Below are positions 1 to 11,900 of a stretch of DNA of 64,000 nt, piece by piece. The notes below the pieces were generated by a model, which saw only the letters and a list, made by a program, of their open reading frames with translations, was not told the origin of the DNA and did no database searches. Location of the stretch: positions 409,650 to 473,649 of the forward strand of contig VZSF01010123.1 of assembly GCA_013398295.1 (NCBI GenBank), read 5' to 3'. The stretch's first letter is position 1, and each line of letters opens with the position of its first letter. Both the position numbers and the translations under genes were made by a program. The stretch comes from Chionis minor (taxonomy: Eukaryota > Chordata > Aves > Charadriiformes > Chionididae).

Positions 1-3000
1 TCTGGCTCTAACTATCCAAGTTGGAAAGTGGCAACCTGTACAGAGAATGTGGGAAGAATTGAGCACTTCTGTTTTTCCTCTTATTCAGACCCCTATACTG
101 GAACAGTTTTACAGTCATAACCAAAGATATCAATCAATGTCCAGTTAATTTATGTATTTAATTCAAGGATTTGACCTGGAGATGGCAGGGAAACATATAT
201 ATTCTGCCTCAGTTTCTGGAGAAAAGCCATTCCAATACCTGAGCACATAAACAACAATCCAGCATCACGCACAAAACAAATCTTTCTACTGTGTAACATG
301 CAAGTTTTCGGGGCTGCAGCTATAAAAAACTACCCACCAGACCAAACCAGACTAAAACCCAGGTTCAAACTAGACCTGGTGCATATAACTAAGGTGCCTC
401 ACTGCAAAGGAATAATCCCTTGACTCCTTGGTACAAGGAAAAGTGTGGATCGACTGTCTCTTTATAAAGAGGAATCCTATAAACCGCGTGCACAAGCCTG
501 CTCTGTCTCTTTGTCAGATGAGAGACATCCCGTAGGTCCAAGGAAACCAGTCAATAAACACACGGCATTTGTTCACTCGGAATCAATGTTCTGCCACCAG
601 TGATGAAGGCATCCTCCACGGGAAGCTACAACTTCAAAGCAGCTAACGGCGGAAGTGGAAACCGCAGTAAGCGCGTGTTTGGCTGGCAAAGAGGTGACAT
701 AAAGGTCCTCCAACGCTCCCCTTCAAACAACAGAGAACTCGTGGAGAGACACACACTGAGGGACGATGCAGCAACACACCTGCTTTAGTTCACAGATTTT
801 TTCCTAGTGCCTTCGCATTTCCAACACCAAGTTATATAAATGAGCAAATTTTACTGTTCCTATTATATTTTGATTTGCATACAAACCATTACAAACAAAA
901 CCATTACAAGTCATTTACATACATAACACATGAGATTCCCTCCATTGCTTCTTCATGACCTTGACTGTTATCTGTCCTGCTTCTCTTACATAATTTGAAT
1001 TTGTAGAGCCGTATTTTTCATGCTGCAGCTATTCTGCCCTGCCTAATCCTGAAGTATCTTATTTTCATCGAGGCATCTTGGGTCCCAGCAGGTAAATGAT
1101 GAGTGCTTTTGAGACAAATTTACCAGAGGCAAAACCGAAAATTCTGATTTGCACATTAAGTAGCATCTCATCTGTAGCACCAGGTACATAAAGTTAAATA
1201 CAACAGGGACATTTCTTTTCCAAGGCTGTGTTCCAAAACTCACAGCTCTCACTGCGCCCATTTTGAGTTCTGTGCAAGGGAGAAAGCAAAGCCTACACAG
1301 TTTTCCTCTTGAAATAGGCTCATTTATATTAAGAGCAAATGAAAGTACGTCCGAGATGAACACCCTTAGTTCGACAGACGAGCAATGTCTCTGCATATTG
1401 GTATAAGATGAGTTGTTAGAAGAACACTAGTTTGTAATACGGTTTGTATTTACAAAAATACTGCAAATGCTGCATAAATACGTCGACCCCTTAGAGGCAA
1501 TTACTGACTTTATGATTACAGTTCAGATTAGTGATGTATTGTGTTTAGCCCTCTGAGAAATATTCAAGAATAGAAGTCTAATTGAAATTTTATGTCTTCT
1601 TTCGGTACATTCCTCGTGCTTTCCATCAGAAAAACTTCAGTTCCAAGCAAACCTGGGGTGCTTCAGTGTGAAATCCTGTGACGTCTCTGATCTTACAGTC
1701 CAGTAGAAAAGGGTCTTCCAGTCCACACCGACAGCTAAACTGACTACACCAAAGCTGAAAAGCTGCCTAGTTTGATGTGAACTGAAATGCTTCTTTACAT
1801 CATCTAACTTACCTAGGGAAACCAGGGTGGCAAAAAAGATTTAATACTCATTAAGGAAAAACCTTTGATCTATATCAGTAAAAATAGGTTTCCCCATGAG
1901 ACAACCTGAACAGCAGCTAGATGAGACAAACCTGCCACAGTTCTCCTTTTCACTGGGGCAAAATTAACCTCTTTTGCAGAAGAGCTGGTCAAGTCTGTTC
2001 CCCCCTTAGGGTTACCTCACAGAGGGACACATTCTGGTGAAAATTCTGGCCTTTAGCTTGGATCCTATCACTGGCATCAATTCTTATGCTTCATAAATTG
2101 CTCCAGCAGGGAGTGTAGGAAGAATATCCACATCTGGCAACAGGGCATGAGAATCTCTTGGAGGAATCCTACTTTGGGTGGAGTTACAAAACAGACTGTA
2201 TTCCCCTGTCATCCCGTAACGATCTGTGGTGATGCAGATGCCCGTTACACAAGCACGGCTGCATCTGCGCAAGACTAGTGAAGAATATTGCAAATTTATG
2301 TGCAGAGAAGTCCCAGATATCCCCTAGCAGAAGATATCCTCTCTCCTGTGCCTCTATTGGGATTGCTTCACTTAAAGCGCGATACACCCAACACTGTCCT
2401 GCCTTGCCTCCACAACTATGATCCACTGGGGGGCCAGACTTACGAGCATTAAGAGCAACACTAAACAGACAAAAAGCAGAAAGCTTAATTCAAAAAAACA
2501 CCCCTATCACATCACAAGTTTCACTCGCATCTCATTCTTAGGCTTTGTTGATGTAAGTCAGATAACTTCCTTGTCACAAGGAAGACAGATGTCTTGGTCA
2601 GGACAAAGACAATTGCTCCTCAGACACAGTTCACTGTACAGTGACACTCAGTCAATAAAAGCCTGGAATGCTTTTGTGTCACGACATTTGGCCAGTCGGA
2701 TCAATGATGTGTTTACCTCTGTGATCCCATTAGGAGGCAGGGAGGATTAAGTTATAAATACATACAATGGAAGGAGTTAATTTCTGCAGTAAAAAAAAAA
2801 ACCACAACACAAACCCAACAAACACTTCAAATTCTAATTCCAGGCATAATGCAGGTATTCTCGGATATTCAGTATTGCTTATGACGACAAAATATTTACA
2901 CACAGCAGATGAGAAGCAGCCAGAAGGGAACGATTTCGCTGCTGACAGGCTTTGCAAAACTTCACTGTTTTACTAAAACCTGGCTACAGTCAAACCTCCT

Positions 3001-3540
3001 GAGCAAGGAATTCCCAGCGAAAGGCACTGCTGGAGTCAGTGCGTTCTGAAAACCATGCAGAATGAAAGCTCCTATTGTCCCATTGCAGCCTCTTCAATCC
3101 TGTCACCTCTAGGGGTTACAGTACAAGCAAACACAGGAGAAGCTCAGCTTAGCAACCTTATGAAAACACTTACTGGTTGCGTTTTCTTTCCTCCTTCAGA
3201 TCTTCAAGTGCTTTCACACAGAAGTGTTGCAACTCACCTTACATATGGCCACAGATCTTTGTTTCCCAGCTGAAGTCACACCCCCAAGTTCCTTGCCCCC
3301 AGTACAATTCAAGTACCCTCCTCTTGCTCAAATGCTGGGCACACAGGGCACAGCAAGAAAACCACTGAACATTTCACCTGGAAACACATGGAACGCCCAG
3401 GTTCTAGAACTTCTGTTTCACAATTCGGAGCAGCGCCGTTCCAGAGAGAGAACCCCTCCTACAGGACTGCTGGTAGGAAAGTTTCAGTAAATCAGCCTCA
3501 GACACATTTCTGACAGGAGCTCTCAAAACCACATTGTTCA
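1..3540. other. Non-coding stretch, no feature recognised
   Basis: Only short frames of low credibility on both strands. The longest, on the minus strand at 1043-1396, shows no domain. Confidence 0.6.
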
Positions 3541-3557
3541 GTATCAGAAAATGAAGC

Positions 3558-4003
3558 TTTATTTAAGTCTTTTTCCATTGGCCTCTTCTTGGGAGACTTT
3601 ATCCTGGGTCCCAGGGCACTTCCTATTAGAAGGCCATTTAAGCATTGCAAAAAAATCACTGAGAAAATACACCAGGAGCTCCTTGGACCACATCTTTCAG
3701 ATGTTTAAGGCAACCTAGTATAGCACCGAATCAAATATTCACTATGCCCTGGAAGGATGCATAGGGTCACTTTGAAGCATCAATAGTACAGGATCTCTGT
3801 CATTAAAATAATTAATTTCTCTTGCTGCTGTCTGGAAAACAAATCCTTAGCTGATGATGGACCTAAGCTTTGTGCTTTATCAGTCAGGACTTTAATTTTG
3901 TTGTCTGCTCGCTCAGACTTTGCCTTGCTGCTCTGCATATCACAGCCAAAGTTTATCCCAGAGGTCACTGCATTTTTAGTTAGCATTTCAAAATCTCTGT
4001 GAA
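3558..4003 (-). other. Coding-looking segment of unknown identity, possible last exon
   Basis: On the minus strand, tgttttccattcacag (AG at about 3999) is a good acceptor. It is followed by an open frame of about 70 codons that contains NAVTSGINFGCDMQ, SERADNKIKVL and SSAKDLFSRQQQEKL and stops near 3780. An AATAAA lies at 3563-3558. The composition is charged and helix-prone, unlike most frames nearby. I recognise no family and found no upstream exon. It may be a last exon of an unknown gene, a pseudogene fragment or chance. Confidence 0.2.
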
Positions 4004-4750
4004 TGGAAAACACTACATAAAGTGTCAGTATTTTTTCTTTTTTTTTTTTTTAAATGAACTGCTGCTCTGTTTCTTTAATAGGTTTAGTTCTCACCAATGC
4101 CCAATTCTTACTGATTTGCTAAGTCTAATTACTCAGCATTCAAATGTGCCATGTATTAATTTGGATACTGCTCAAATTTCACACAGATTTCATATGAAAA
4201 TGGATTATTTGAATTTTAAACACAGTCTGTTCCTCCAATTCTGACATATTAAGCAAGCTCACAAGCCATTAAAGCCAAAAAATGCCAGTTGACCTAACAA
4301 CCTGAAGTGGTAGGGAATGAACAAAGCTATTTACCTTATTAACTGTTGCTCAGAAACAAGAGCTACATCTACACTCTGATTCTGTATCCTTGGATTTCTA
4401 CAAGATTTGGGTGAACTCCAGATGCTAGGCTGCTTTAACCTCTGCATGGAGTTGTTGGCCATTCCAATGCACAAATGCTTCTCCAAGCAGCAGAGCCCTG
4501 AGATTCCCCAGTGCCAGGAAGCACTCCAGCTTTCTCAGGCTACAGCCACAGAATACAGATCAACCTGCCTGCTTCATCTTTTTAATATGGTAATTAAGTC
4601 ATTTTAGCTAATGGCCTTTAAATACGTCTTTTAGGACAGTCTAGACAACTTGTGGAGACTACTCCTTAACATTGTCCTCAGTGCAAGAAAGTACCTCATA
4701 TTTCTGTACCAATTTGTATTGGAGAAAAGGTGCGGGCTGATCAGGGCTTA

Positions 4751-4790
4751 GTTAAAGCCAAACATAACCAGTTAAAGCCAAACATAACCC
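4751..4790. repeat. 20-bp tandem duplication
   Basis: gttaaagccaaacataacca is followed directly by a copy with one change in the last base. Confidence 0.9.
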
Positions 4791-5859
4791 CCCACTCCTC
4801 TCACTGGTGCTAGCTGCAGTCAAGTTTACCAAGGTTTTGCCCCTGTGATGATTTGTCCACTTAGTTTTGGGTTGAAGTTTTCCGTTTTGAGGTGAAGGAA
4901 CAGTCATATCCATCAGCCTTTCAAGGTTCACCCATTGCCTCTGGCACATAAATCCATGGACACTTGCTGTCTAGACTAGGAATGCACGGGGTGGGAGCTA
5001 AGCTATTGATGTTAGCATAGAGAAAGAAAAGTGCATTATAACACACGCATTAAAGTACTCGCTACCTCTGCTAATGCATTTTAGCCATCTAGCACAGACA
5101 CTGCACTGCCCCTTTGAGTCAGCCTAGACAAGGCCAGAGAGGCTCTTTGGAATCCAGGCTGAGCACTCGACAGCCCCTTCCCAGGATTGCAATAGCTTGA
5201 TTTTAATTCGGCACGATAGCGCCTTCTGAACACAGCAGCCCGCGAAATAAGTGTTTCAGGGTTCAAATCAGGGTTAGCCCAACTCCTTTGGCAACACTTC
5301 CTCCTCCAAATAAGTGCAGAAATTATAGGAGAAAAGCAAATCCACCCAAACGATGGCAACGATCCAGGACAAGAATGATTAGTAAAATTACCTTAAGGTG
5401 AAAAATATGCAGGACTGCTACAATCTTAGTAAATAACAAGCCCTGTAATTCCACCACTGAAGCTTCCATAAGGCAGCAATATTCAGAAAGGTGATAGTAT
5501 CCTCAAATTACGCAGTAGTAAATGAAAGGGAAACTATTGGAGCTCTGATTGTCTTTCTACACAGTTTGGGGGGAAAAAAAGCAAAGGAAAACCTCAGAGA
5601 AAAGTAGGGTGGTTTTAGCTGCCACAGTCTTTGGGCACAACTGAGTTGGTAATTCTTTTCAAAATGAGCATGGGACCAAGTAGAGAAGGGGGGTTGGCAA
5701 ATCACCCCCAAAACGGCGTTTCACAACACTGCCCTGGCAACAGGATCGGTTCCTTGTATCAAACTGATTCACTTTCTTTAGGTCCCATGGACCCAGAGGT
5801 GAGCAAATAAAGGATTACTTTTTTACTTCACTAATGGAATTGCATGTACATACAAATTT

Positions 5860-5892
5860 GGGGGGTGGGAAAGGGAAGTGTGGGGAGGGGGG
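5860..5892 (+). other. G-quadruplex motif
   Basis: Five runs of at least three G (5860-5865, 5867-5869, 5873-5875, 5882-5885, 5887-5892) separated by loops of 1, 3, 6 and 1 bases. It meets the usual G3+N1-7 rule. Confidence 0.75.
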
Positions 5893-6542
5893 ACACTGCA
5901 GATTTGCTTTGGGGTAAAAAAAATAGACAAGTTTTTCCAGATACACAGAAAAAAGCCCTTAGCTTTGAACCAAAGAGCATCGCCCCAGCCCAGATGAAGT
6001 ATTTTACTTTACCTTTGTAATACATATCATTTAAAAAAACAAAAACCCAAGACTGATATTTTTTTCCATTTCAAATTTTACATTTCCTAAGTAAAAGTCA
6101 GTTTTTCAACTGAAAGTCTTAAAGCAAAATGCTTGGGTGTTTTAAAAGTGCCATCCTTTTTCCTTCTGTCATTTTTAGCTAAAATTAGTTGCAAGCTGCT
6201 TTGCTCTTTCCCAAGTAAATTTGAAAGCCAGCGTAGCTGGTCAGGCATTTAGTGCTGAGCACAGCAACGGTGTTTCTTACTGCAACTGTCCCCTGGACTT
6301 AAGGCACATTGTGGTGCGGACACATCCTTAGTCATCATGTCTGATAGCATTTTTTAAGCTATCAAGGATTGCCTAGTATGAATGTTCCGTATCCTAGGAG
6401 CCCCTTGCAATTCCTGTTTTGGTCTGTCTTAAATCTTCTGGTCAGCACAACAGGATTAGGAAGCCTGTACATAAGACGAATGACAGAGAATGGTTAAAGC
6501 TCCCTGTATTTGAATGCATCTAATTGTGTCTTTACTAGTTTT

Positions 6543-6597
6543 ACTTTGTGTGTGTAAAAAACCCACACTTTGTGTGTGTTTTTACACACACACACAC
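6543..6597. repeat. TG/CA microsatellite with internal hairpin
   Basis: Two direct copies of actttgtgtgtgt (6543-6555 and 6567-6579), then tttt, then a CA run. The TG arm 6571-6579 pairs with 6584-6592. Confidence 0.8.
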
Positions 6598-8921
6598 CCC
6601 CTGCAGCAACAGTCCTTCCAGAATAGTCTTGATCTGGATATACTTAAGCTGGTAAATGGCAAAGAAAAAAATTGAAGAGCTCTGTCTGGGTCACTGCAGC
6701 GAAGATTAAACAAAAGCTATTGTATAGCAGACACATTAATTTTCTTTGCACAGGTGCCAGCTGTGAACAGTCCACTGATGAGGGAGAGCCCAACTTCCAT
6801 AAGCAAGGAGAGAAGACACTCTCTCAAGGGATTGGTAGTTGGGTTTTTTTGCAAGAGATGGATGGTGATGAGACAGCAGAGACATTGCTCTGCTGTGCTG
6901 CTCTCTCCTGACTCAGGGTAGCTTTGCCCGGCAGCATTGACCCAGGAGATGGACACTCGAGGGAGCAGATCACCGCGTTACTGCACCTTTTGGACCATTG
7001 TGTTCATTCATCTCTGAGGCACCATCCACAGCATTCCTGGAGCAGCTCACAGTATTGCCAAGAGGATGGATTTCCCCATGAACTATAGGAAAACACACAT
7101 CTTTCAGTGCAGAAGGAGACTTGGGAGACCTCATTGGGAGACCATTAAACAATTTAATAATTTATCCTGCGAAGTTGGACAATAGCAGCCTTCACTCTAC
7201 CAGCATTTTGGCACGTGCCTTGCCCCTAGTAGGCTGGTGAGTTTGGGCTGAAGCCATCTCTGAGCTCACCTGATGGCCAAATGGGCAAGGGGCTGCACCC
7301 TTGTAGGGGCACCCTTACGCACAGAAGCTGTAAGCAGTCGGTCCAGCAGCTTCTACAGCTGGTTGGATGGACATCTTGTTAGCGATGGTCCGAGACACAC
7401 ATTCTCTCTGCTGCTGCTGTTTGCAAACACCCAAATCCTGCAGTGCCATCTTTCCTGTGGCTGAGGAGCAGCTCATCAGGATCATAATCACAAGGCAGAT
7501 CGTCAAAAATACTGGTTTTTCCCTTCGCTCTCTGCATCTTAATGAAGCTTTTGGGAATGCTGATATCATAAATGGAAAGAAAAAAAAATCTTTCCCTTCA
7601 GAACAATCCCAGCAGGAGCCTTCTATCTCTCCGTATGAGAAGAATTGCTTTTATGTTATGCTTAATGACTGAGCAACCACCCAAGCAGTGCAACAGGCAA
7701 GAGTCATCTGCTGAGATAACAAGCACCACTCTCCACGCGTTCAGATTCTCCATATCTCAGACACTTGTGAGCTTTCATACTGCTCCCAGTGCCGCAGAGG
7801 ATCTGCCTCTCCATGCATTCACCATCCCAGCCCCGAGCTGGTAAGCCGGGGGTAAGCAAAGGCAGGAGGTGAATTGGATAAATCAGTGCCAAGATGAGTA
7901 GAGTTTAGATTTGTACACTGCTTTCTTGGTCTTCGCCAAAATCTACTTTGCAAGAAAGACTTGCCAAGGCTTCAAATCTTAATCAAAGTAATCAATAAAA
8001 ATGATGAAATCAGAAAAAATAAAAACTGAAGAAATTTTAAAAAGCACAGAGCTGTTCTACCACACAGGCAGATGAGGCCACAGGAATAAGAAAAGACAAC
8101 TTTGCTGTCTGAATGGAAAAATCATGAAGTAACAGGCTATGTTTTGCAATGGAAGATCAAGGTTCTGCTACCCTTGCCATTCATAGGTTAAAATCATTGA
8201 AAGTCACTAAAACAAGGAAAAAAATTAAAAAAATAAAAAGAGATACCCCTACGCTACTAGAGAATGAAAGATGAAGACAAAAAAATAAAAGCAGAGGTGT
8301 AGAGGTCTTTGACATTACTCAGGAGATAAAGGGTTTTTTCATGGATTTAAATTAAAATTGTGCAAGGAAAGCACTTTGCTGGTAAAAAAAAGAAAAAAGA
8401 TGGATGGCTGTCATTAGCATGTACAATCTTGTCTGACACATTCTGTCTGCAGCCCTTCACTGTAACAGGGAAGGCAAAACCTCACCAGATTGTTGTGGCT
8501 AAAAAAAAAATTCACCACAATAATGGTGAAATAAAGCCACTGAAAAAAACATTTATTTTTTAATCGATTTACAATAGCGCTATCAAGGATCCTTTTTAGA
8601 AACAGGAAAAAGTTTCTTTTTGCTTGACTTACAGAGGAAATAAGGCATATGAAATTGTGATCTGTGCCCTCTGCTGCCAGAATTACTCAAATCTCTGCCA
8701 AAAGGTTCAAAATTTCATCCTGGAAAGGTAGAAAGCCTGACCCTGGATGATGAAACTGGAAATGGTAGCTGAAGGGTACCTTAGGAAATGTAACTCTAAG
8801 TTAGGTTTTTCCAACACAGGGAAGTGTTTGGCTTTGGAGGCAGCTCAGTGAGGGTCCTGGGGCAGGCGTGGGTCTGGCGGTCAGGACTGTGCACGTACCC
8901 ACAAAGCAGCGACGGGCAGTC

Positions 8922-8961
8922 GGGGGGCTGGTTGGTCTGGGGATTTTGGGGGGGTGAGGGG
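8922..8961 (+). other. Long-loop G-quadruplex motif
   Basis: G runs at 8922-8927, 8939-8942, 8948-8954 and 8958-8961. The first loop is 11 bases, longer than the standard limit. Confidence 0.55.
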
Positions 8962-11900
8962 CAGTAGCCATAGGAATGGGTTGCTTGTTTTCTCCACACA
9001 TTTAAGTAGCAGTTAAGCACCGTGACCTTGCTCAGTCAGCATTTGGTATGCAGTACCAGTTGTAGGAGTGCTTTGTCTCCTTCCCACACTGCTGCACGAG
9101 CAGGTTGATTTTGGAGTCCAAGCTGCCTCAGTGCGCAGGCAGGGAACCACAGGCGCTGATGCCGGCAGCAGGACTACTTAAAACTAGAATCCTCCACTAG
9201 ACCTAGGGCTTAGGAAAGGTCAAGCCTGATCCATCAACAGCCCAACACCATTTAAAATGAGACACAAATTTCTACTGCAGTTGGAAGAGAAGAAAACAGT
9301 GTATTTGCAAAACAGCTTTACATTCAGCATGGTATTTTATCCCATAAATTTGATGCCAACGAAAGGCACCTAATGCCTCTGATCCGTTTTGCTTCCACAC
9401 TGGAACTGCAGGGCAGGCAAAAGCAGGAGTAGTTTTGGGTGCCTGCCTGGCCAGATAAATAAGGCTTCCATGCACTTTCCTTGAACTTCTTGGTCTCTGG
9501 ACTCCAGCAGGGCTGCTGACTAAGCGTGACGGCTGCTGCTGGTGGTAGAATGCTCTCAGGCACTAGAAGGATTTGCACTCTCAAGGCAGTAGCTTCTCTC
9601 TTCCATAACAAGTGCAGCTTTATTCTACAGCCTTAGCACAGGTTTCTCTAGCAATCCAGACCAGATCTAGCACTGTATCCTGTACGTGACAATTCATCAT
9701 TCCATTGCCAAAACAGCCCCCAAGCCCTGAGGTGTTGTTAATGAGGAATGAAGCACTACACTTCGTGCTCTGAGCTGTTAAGGACTTTACGCAGATACTG
9801 TATCGCACTAGAGATGAGAATGTGTTTAACTGGTACCAGGCCACATCTTTCCCCTGTTTGCCAAGCAAGATGTACGACGGGGGCAGACAACACAGGCTGG
9901 TCTGTGTGCTGGCCGACAGTGTGATAGAATGCGAGCTTACATCAGTGCGGTGCAATCCTGGCAGCGCAGCCTTTCCCACAGCGGCAGGCTCAGATAAGCA
10001 TGTGTCAGAAGGGAAGAGAGTGTATTATCCATCTCACTTTGTTCCTTAACTGTGTTTGAAGAAGATGTAAATACTCAGGGATCTGGAGAACGGGCGAGCG
10101 GCCCTCCCTCCTACGAGGAGATGGGCTCTTCATGAGTCAGCAGGCAGCCCTCCAGAGCTCACCGGTACGTCCTGAGCTGCCAGCCTGCTTCCTGCTGTGC
10201 TGTCTGCTTCATTTAGGTTTTATACTGTCCCCTTCGGGACAGCAGTCTGTCCTACCCCCTCTGAAAGCAACCTGCATACGATGAGCGCGAGGACTTAGTA
10301 AAGGCTGAGTCCAACACGTACCATCTGCTGGGGAACAAGAAGCACCCAAAGAGAGGAGGCTTGGCCAGAGGAGCGACCTGGCACTCAGCATCAAAGTCTC
10401 ATGCAAACCCCTGAGGCTCACAAACACAGATTCCAAGGAAGGCAGGAGCTTAACAGTAAGAGGAGAAAAAGCTCAGGAGTTTCTAGATGTTCCAGCACAC
10501 TGGAAGTCACAGAGATCAAAGAAATTACTCGCTACGTGCAGGAGGAAGCGTTACTTGCCCAGCTCTTCTGTGAAGCTCAAGACAATGATCACTGTTAGTA
10601 TGACAAATTAACAGCAACTCTACATTGTTAATCCTTCTAAAGGTCTCAAATTTTCCAAGGGTGATAGGGGAAAACATACCACCCTCCAAACCCACCCCAG
10701 AGTGTTTGCAGTTAGAGCGCCTTTAAAGGTCATTTTCCAGAGAGCTCAATATTCCATATGCCACACTATTGAAAATACCTGGCATATATTTAAGTTAACG
10801 GAAAAGACATTTTCATAACACTGATGCCAAATGCGACTACTACACTCTCAATAACATAATTCCTACAGCTTCCTGTGCGAATGCAGGGAGCAGATATCAG
10901 GCGGCTTGTAAATAGCAAAACAGGTCAGACCTATGAGCTGCTGAAGTCCCAATGCTTAATAGAGGAAAACCTGCAGTAGGTAGTTATTGGATAATACAGC
11001 CCTAGAAAAGGTGTGTCTATTCTCCAAACCACAGTTAGAGGAGTAGACATATTTTGAAGAGTTCTCTCTCCTAAATTATTGCTGTTACTAACCATATTAA
11101 AAGTGGCACAAGTGTGCCTGGACAGACAGTATTCAAGGAACCTGTGCAGAGGTTGCACTTCCATGCAATCAGCATGAACTGGATGTACAGTAAACTCGTG
11201 ACACAATAAATGCTGTATCAGACAGGTATTAATTTCTTCTTGATTACAGTAGGAGAGCAGGTACAGACACATTCCACAAAGGACAAAGTCTCTTCTTAAC
11301 TATTTAGGTACCTACTATTTGGGTGGTGCAGGAGGTAATGTATGAAATCTTGTGCTGGTGGTTCTATACACACTAGGGATTTCACCATCTGTTTTTAACT
11401 CCTTTTTTATTCTACTTAAATAATAAGACTCCTCCTCCAGTCAGTAGCATTTGCCTCTAAGCAGGGACTTGGCAACATAAACCGTGTAGGATTTCAGATT
11501 CACAAGTGTCAAAATTTGCAGGTTCACTTCCATCCTGACCTGAAATCAACCAAGAGCTTTTCAACACCAACAAAGCAGTCGCAACCCAAAGCGGGCACTT
11601 AGCTATACCTAGGGTACTAACCAGAAAATCCTGGTCCAAACTTGTGTTATTTCTTTTCTTGAGCACAGGTTTGGCCCTAAATCCACTTTATGCAGGGGCT
11701 GAAACCAGCCCATGAGTTAACAGCAGATACTTAAAACCAAAAAATTAAAGAAATTTTGGTTAAAACCGAAACAGAAATCCACAAGAATGATGTGCTGAAC
11801 TGTGCTCTAGAATGTCAGACCTTCCCTTCCTGAGCAGAGCTTTCCAATATCATTGAAGATTCCTGAAATCTAATTTTTTTAAGTTTTTTTTTTTTTAAAT

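Noticed and set aside
5250..5280. gggttcaaatcaggg resembling a tRNA B box
   Set aside because: I found no matching A box or cloverleaf around it.
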